A DNA stretch of 64,000 nucleotides. Source: Orychophragmus violaceus. Taxonomy: Eukaryota; Streptophyta; Magnoliopsida; Brassicales; Brassicaceae. Under the pieces are notes generated by a model. It was given only the letters and a program-made list of their open reading frames with translations, had not been told where the DNA came from and ran no database searches. The translations under genes and the position numbers were made by a program. The stretch lies in contig CM058237.1 of assembly GCA_030180135.1 (NCBI GenBank), positions 38,771,126 through 38,835,125 on the forward strand, written 5' to 3'. Positions 59,001-64,000 of this stretch are shown here, in pieces. The number at the start of each line of letters is the position of its first letter. The stretch's first letter is position 1.

Positions 59001-61546
59001 TGTCAAATATTTTTAACTTACTCTTTAGTCGGCCAAGATGTAACTCCAATATGGTCCATCTGCAAACAAATAGTATGGATAGACGCGGAAAATCTTAACT
59101 CTGAAGTGCCAACCGGTTTCAGATCTGTTAGGTTGTGTTTCTGCTATGTAGTTATAATGGACCATTGTGTTTTGGATCTGTTTTAGAGAAAATGATAGTG
59201 GGGGAAAAGTTAGTGAGGAAGATGATTATTACGACGAAATAACTTCCCCTCACCAAAAAATGGACTTGAATTAAATAACAAATTCCTTGTAGTGCTTTAT
59301 GTCCAGATACTCGATAAGTTCAATCTCAGTGTCTTCTATGACTTCAAGTCGGTGGCGAGACTTTGTTGGACCGAAACCTGGATCCGCTCGGACTACCCAA
59401 TTTCCAGATATCTCAATCCACTTTCCTTCATTTTTTTCAAGTCTCGAGAAGTTATTTACTTCACCTGGATAAATGAACATTTCGATCTTGGCTCGCTGCG
59501 CGTAAGTGAAAGCATGAAGATCATAGAGTCAGAACCAGTGAAATCTTGCATGCCGAAAACTCTGTCAAATATTTTTAACTTACTCTTTAGTCGGCCAAGA
59601 TGTAACTCCAATATGGTCCATCTGCAAACAAATAGTATGGATAGACGCGGAAAATCTTAACTCTGAAGTGCCAACCGGTTTCAGATCTGTTAGGTTGTGT
59701 TTCTGCTATGTAGTTATAATGGACCATTGTGTTTTGGATCTGTTTTAGAGAAAATGATAGTGGGGGAAAAGTTAGTGAGGAAGATGATTATTACGACGAA
59801 ATAACTTCCCCTCACCAAAAAATGGACTTGAATTAAATAACAAATTCCTTGTAGTGTTTTATGTCCAGATGCTCGATAAGTTCATTCTCAGTGTCTTCTA
59901 TGACTTCAAGTCGGTGGCGAGACTTTGTTGGACCAAAACCTGGATCCTCTCGGACTACCCTATTTCCAGATATCTCAATCCACTTTCCTTCATTTTTTTC
60001 AAGTCTCGAGAAGTTATTTACTTCACCTGGATAAATGAACATTTCGATCTTGGCTCGCTGCGCGTAAGTGAAAGCATGAAGATCATAGAGTCAGAACCAG
60101 TGAAATCTTGCATGCCGAAAACTCTGTCAAATATTTTTAACTTACTCTTTAGTCGGCCAAGATGTAACTCCAATATGGTCCATCTGCAAACAAATAGTAT
60201 GGATAGACGCGGAAAATCTTAACTCTGAAGTGCCAACCGGTTTCAGATCTGTTAGGTTGTGTTTCTGCTATGTAGTTATAATGGACCATTGTGTTTTGGA
60301 TCTGTTTTAGAGAAAATGATAGTGGGGGAAAAGTTAGTGAGGAAGATGATTATTACGACGAAATAACTTCCCCTCACCAAAAAATGGACTTGAATTAAAT
60401 AACAAATTCCTTGTAGTGCTTTATGTCCAGATACTCGATAAGTTCAATCTCAGTGTCTTCTATGACTTCAAGTCGGTGGCGAGACTTTGTTGGACCGAAA
60501 CCTGGATCCGCTCGGACTACCCAATTTCCAGATATCTCAATCCACTTTCCTTCATTTTTTTCAAGTCTCGAGAAGTTATTTACTTCACCTGGATAAATGA
60601 ACATTTCGATCTTGGCTCGCTGCGCGTAAGTGAAAGCATGAAGATCATAGAGTCAGAACCAGTGAAATCTTGCATGCCGAAAACTCTGTCAAATATTTTT
60701 AACTTACTCTTTAGTCGGCCAAGATGTAACTCCAATATGGTCCATCTGCAAACAAATAGTATGGATAGACGCGGAAAATCTTAACTCTGAAGTGCCAACC
60801 GGTTTCGGATATGTTAGGTTGTGTTTCTGCTATGTAGTTATAATGGACCATTGTGTGTTTGGATCTGTTTTAGAGAAAATGATAGTGGGAGAAAAGTTAG
60901 TGAGGAAGATGATTATTACGACGAAATAACTTCCCCTTACCAAAAAATGGACTTGAATTAAATAACAAATTCCTTGTAGTGCTTTATGTCCAGATACTCG
61001 ATAAGTTCAATCTCAGTGTCTTCTATGACTTCAAGTCGGTGGCGAGACTTTGTTGGACCGAAACCTGGATCGGCTCGGACTACCCTATTTCCAGATATCT
61101 CAATCCACTTTCCTTCATTTTTTTCAAGTCTCGAGAAGTTATTTACTTCACCTGGATAAATGAACATTTCGATCTTGGCTCGCTGCGCGTAAGTGAAAGC
61201 ATGAAGATCATAGAGTCAGAACCAGTGCAATCTTGCATGCCGAAAACTATGTCAAATATTTTTAACTTACTCTCTAGTCGGCCAAGATGTAACTCCAATA
61301 TGGTCCATCTGCAAACAAATAGTATGGGTAGACGCGGAAATTCTTAACTCTGAAGTGCCAACCGGTTTCGGCTCTGTTAGGTTGTGTTTCTGCTATGTAG
61401 CTATAATGGACCATTGTGTTTTGGATCTGTTTTAGAGAAAATGATAGTGGGAGAAAAGTTAGTGAGGAAGATGATTATTACGACGAAATAACTTCCCCTC
61501 ACCAAAAAATGGACTTGAATTAAATAACAAATTCCTTGTAGTGCTT
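56030..61546. repeat. Higher-order duplication: 2811-bp pentamer, two copies
   Basis: Units at 56460, 57022, 57584 and 58147 recur in the same order at 59271, 59833, 60395 and 60958 with a constant shift of 2811 bp. They keep private variants such as CTGGATCCTCTCGG, CGGATATGTTAGG, CTGGATCGGCTCGG and the GCTATAATGG change. Edges (about 56030/58841 and 58735/61546) are approximate. Confidence 0.8.
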
Positions 61547-63100
61547 TATGTCCAGATGCTCGATAAGTTCAATCTCAGTGTCTTCTATGACTTCAAGTTG
61601 GTGGGGACACTTTGTTGGACCGAAACCTGGATCCGCTCGGACTACCCTATTTCCAGATATCTCAATCCACTTTCCTTCATTTTTTTCAAGTCTCGAGAAG
61701 TTATTTACTTCACTTGGATAAATGAAAATTTCGATCTTGGCTCGACGCGCGTAAGTGAAAGCATGAAGATCATAGAGTCAGAACCAGTGCAATCTTGCAT
61801 GCCGAAAACTCTGTCAAATATTTTTCACTTACTCTCTAGTCGGCCAAGATGTAACTCCAATATGGTCCATCTGCAAACAAATATTATTGGTAGACTCGGA
61901 AAATCTTAACTCTGAAGTGCCAACCGGTTTTGGCTCTGTTAGGTTGTGTTTCTGCTATGTAGTTATAATGGACCATTGTGTTTTGGATCTGTTTTAGAGA
62001 AAATGATAGTGGGAGAAAAGTTAGTGAGGAAGATGATTATTACGACGAAATAACTTCCCCTCACCAAAAAATGGACTTGAATTAAATAACAAATTCCTTG
62101 TAGTGCTTTATGTCCAGATACTCGATAAGTTCAATCTCAGTGTCTTCTATGACTTCAAGTCGGTGGCGAGACTTTGTTGGACCGAAACCTGGATCCGCTT
62201 GGACTACCCAATTTCCAGATATCTCAATCCACTTTCCTTCATTTTTTTCAAGTCTCGAGAAGTTATTTACTTCACCTGGATAAATGAACATTTCGATCTT
62301 GGCTCGCTGCGCGTAAGTGAAAGCATGAAGATCATAGAGTCAGAACCAGTGCAATCTTGCATGCCGAAAACTATGTCAGATATTTTTAACTTACTCTCTA
62401 GTCGGCCAAGATGTAACTCCAATATGGTCCATCTGCAAACAAATAGTATGGGTAGACGCGGAAATTCTTAACTCTGAAGTGCCAACCGGTTTCGGCTCTG
62501 TTAGGTTGTGTTTCTGCTATGTAGCTATAATGGACCATTGTGTTTTGGATCTGTTTTAGAGAAAATGATAGTGGGAGAAAAGTTAGTGAGGAAGATGATT
62601 ATTACGACGAAATAACTTCCCCTCACCAAAAAATGGACTTGAATTAAATAACAAATTCCTTGTAGTGCTTTATGTCCAGATGCTCGATAAGTTCAATCTC
62701 AGTGTCTTCTATGACTTCAAGTCGGTGGTGACACTTTGTTGGACCGAAACCTGGATCCGCTCGGACTACCCTATTTCCAGATATCTCAATCCACTTTCCT
62801 TCATTTTTTTCAAGTCTCGAGAAGTTATTTACTTCACCTGGATAAATGAAAATTTCGATCTTGGCTCGACGCGCGTAAGTGAAAGCATGAAGATCATAGA
62901 GTCAGAACCAGTGCAATCTTGCATGCCGAAAACTCTGTCAAATATTTTTCACTTACTCTCTAGTCGGCCAAGATGTAACTCCAATATGGTCCATCTGCAA
63001 ACAAATAGTATTGGTAGACTCGGAAAATCTTAACTCTGAAGTGCCAACCGGTTTTGGCTCTGTTAGGTTGTGTTTCTGCTATGTAGTTATAATGGACCAT
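61398..63100. repeat. Higher-order duplication: 1124-bp dimer
   Basis: Units at 61520 and 62644 share GAAAATTTCGATC, GGCTCGACGCGCG and CTCGGAAAATC. The intervening units share GGAAATTCTTAAC and TAGCTATAATGG. Shift is 1124 bp. Confidence 0.7.
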
Positions 63101-63551
63101 TGTGTTTTGGATCTGTTTTAGAGAAAATGATAGTGGGAGAAAAGTTAGTGAGGAAGATGATTATTACGACGAAATAACTTCCCCTCACCAAAAAATGGAC
63201 TTGAATTAAATAACAAATTCCTTGTAGTGTTTTATGTCCAGATGCTCGATAAGTTCAATCTCAGTGTCTTCTATGACTTCAAGTCGGTGGCGAGACTTTG
63301 TTGGACCAAAACCTGGATCCGCTCGGACTACCCTATTTCCAGATATCTCAATCCACTTTCCTTCATTTTTTTCAAGTCTCGAGAAGTTATTTACTTCACC
63401 TGGATAAATGAACATTTCGATCTTGGCTCGCTGCGCGTAAGTGAAAGCATGAAGATCATAGAGTCAGAACCAGTGAAATCTTGCATGCCGAAAACTCTGT
63501 CAAATATTTTTAACTTACTCTCTAGTCGGCCAAGATGTAACTCCAATATGG

Positions 63552-64000
63552 TGTTGGGAATGTCCTGAAATCTACCGTACTATCTCTAGAAAGTATGATA
63601 AATGTCGAGATCAGACATAAGTCATAAATACTGGGTGATCATGATGGCTTGCTAGAGTCCGCTCTTGATCTATAAGTTTAGGACTTATTACCAGTATTGT
63701 ATGATCCCAAAGGGTCACACACCATAGCTAACGGGAAAGTTAAATGGAATAAATACGGTAAGATGCAGTGGCATTTACTGTATTGGATCAGAGAATTGGG
63801 CCAGACAAAATGCAGGTTTTTGCCTGATTTGTGTCTTGGGCCCAAATGATTAATGAGCCATTAGTCAAATGACTTGGGCCCATTAATGAGAGATGAAGAA
63901 ATCGAAAAACCCTAAGGGATAATATATCCCATGCGATTTTTCTTTTTGGTGGCCGTGAGTGTCTCTCTCTCTAACTCTCTCTTTCTGATCTGATCCATCT
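63552..64000 (+). mobile_element. Ty1/copia element E, partial LTR at window end
   Basis: TGTTGGGAATGTCCTGAAATC at 63552 opens an LTR of the A type (similar through CCCAAATGATTAATGAGCC) that runs off the window. It breaks a satellite unit after CCAATATGG. The preceding TATGG (63547-63551) is the candidate target duplication. Strand + is the LTR orientation. It could be a solo LTR. Confidence 0.85.

Larger units (their letters stand above)
53559..63551. repeat. 562-bp satellite array, right block (about 17.8 units)
   Basis: It completes the unit split by D, then units start near 53654, 54215, 54777, 55338, 55900, 56462, 57024, 57586, 58149, 58711, 59273, 59835, 60397, 60960, 61522, 62084, 62646 and 63208. 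The last is cut after about 345 bp by the LTR of element E. Unit content is as in the left block. The first units carry the GAAGATATTTATT and GTGTGTTTGG variants also seen at 41400-41480, so the D site lies in a duplicated stretch of the array. Confidence 0.93.

Noticed and set aside
37017..63551. CRISPR-like array
   Set aside because: The 562-bp units are contiguous with no short direct repeats plus unique spacers, and the context is a plant genome.
37016..63568. Plus-strand frames of about 122 codons repeated in nearly every satellite unit
   Set aside because: They are antisense to the RPA1-like exons and are open because the units are nearly identical. No recognisable domain; treated as shadows.

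Overview
This window is plant nuclear DNA that looks like pericentromeric or other heterochromatin, most likely from a Brassicaceae species. The evidence is a dense nest of Ty1/copia and Athila-like Ty3/gypsy LTR retrotransposons, a CACTA-type transposase relic with plant introns, and a long satellite array. I see no intact host gene, no rRNA or tRNA gene and no CRISPR. Species and copia/gypsy lineages were assigned by eye from motifs only.

Layout. (1) 1-26863: the 3' part of a gag-protease-only Athila-like element (here 'G'), split by copia element A (2028-24668, target duplication GTAAG). A carries copia element B inside its 5' LTR (2661-10553) and copia element C in reverse orientation inside its pol relic (15831-22987, target duplication CAAAC). 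(2) 26864-35860: a decayed CACTA transposase (TNP2, DUF4218 and DUF4216-like blocks), split by a second Athila-like gag-protease element F (27147-33734, target duplication CTTAG). (3) 36203-37472, minus strand: a pseudogene resembling replication protein A large subunit (RPA1/DUF223 OB-fold family). (4) 37017-63551: about 35 tandem units of about 562 bp. Each unit is the first two exons and intron of that RPA1-like gene on the minus strand. Copia element D (46483-53558, minus, target duplication CTGTT) interrupts the array, and the LTR of another copia element (E, from 63552) ends it.

How the parts relate. B is the only element with a near-complete gag-pol frame: 1319 codons, all domains visible, two in-frame TAG stops. 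A, C and D have an open gag frame but share the same crippled pol, including a deletion over the first catalytic Asp of reverse transcriptase. C and D nevertheless have near-identical LTRs and perfect 5-bp target duplications. They therefore look like a gag-only, non-autonomous family moved in trans by B-like relatives, with which A shares almost identical leader and 3' noncoding sequence. F and G show the same logic among gypsy elements: gag and protease only, no RT or integrase.

The most unusual object is the satellite. It appears to have arisen by amplifying the 5' end of an RPA1-like gene, with the array's left edge running straight into the remaining exons. Every unit that I translated has a stop at the same codon just before the conserved splice donor.
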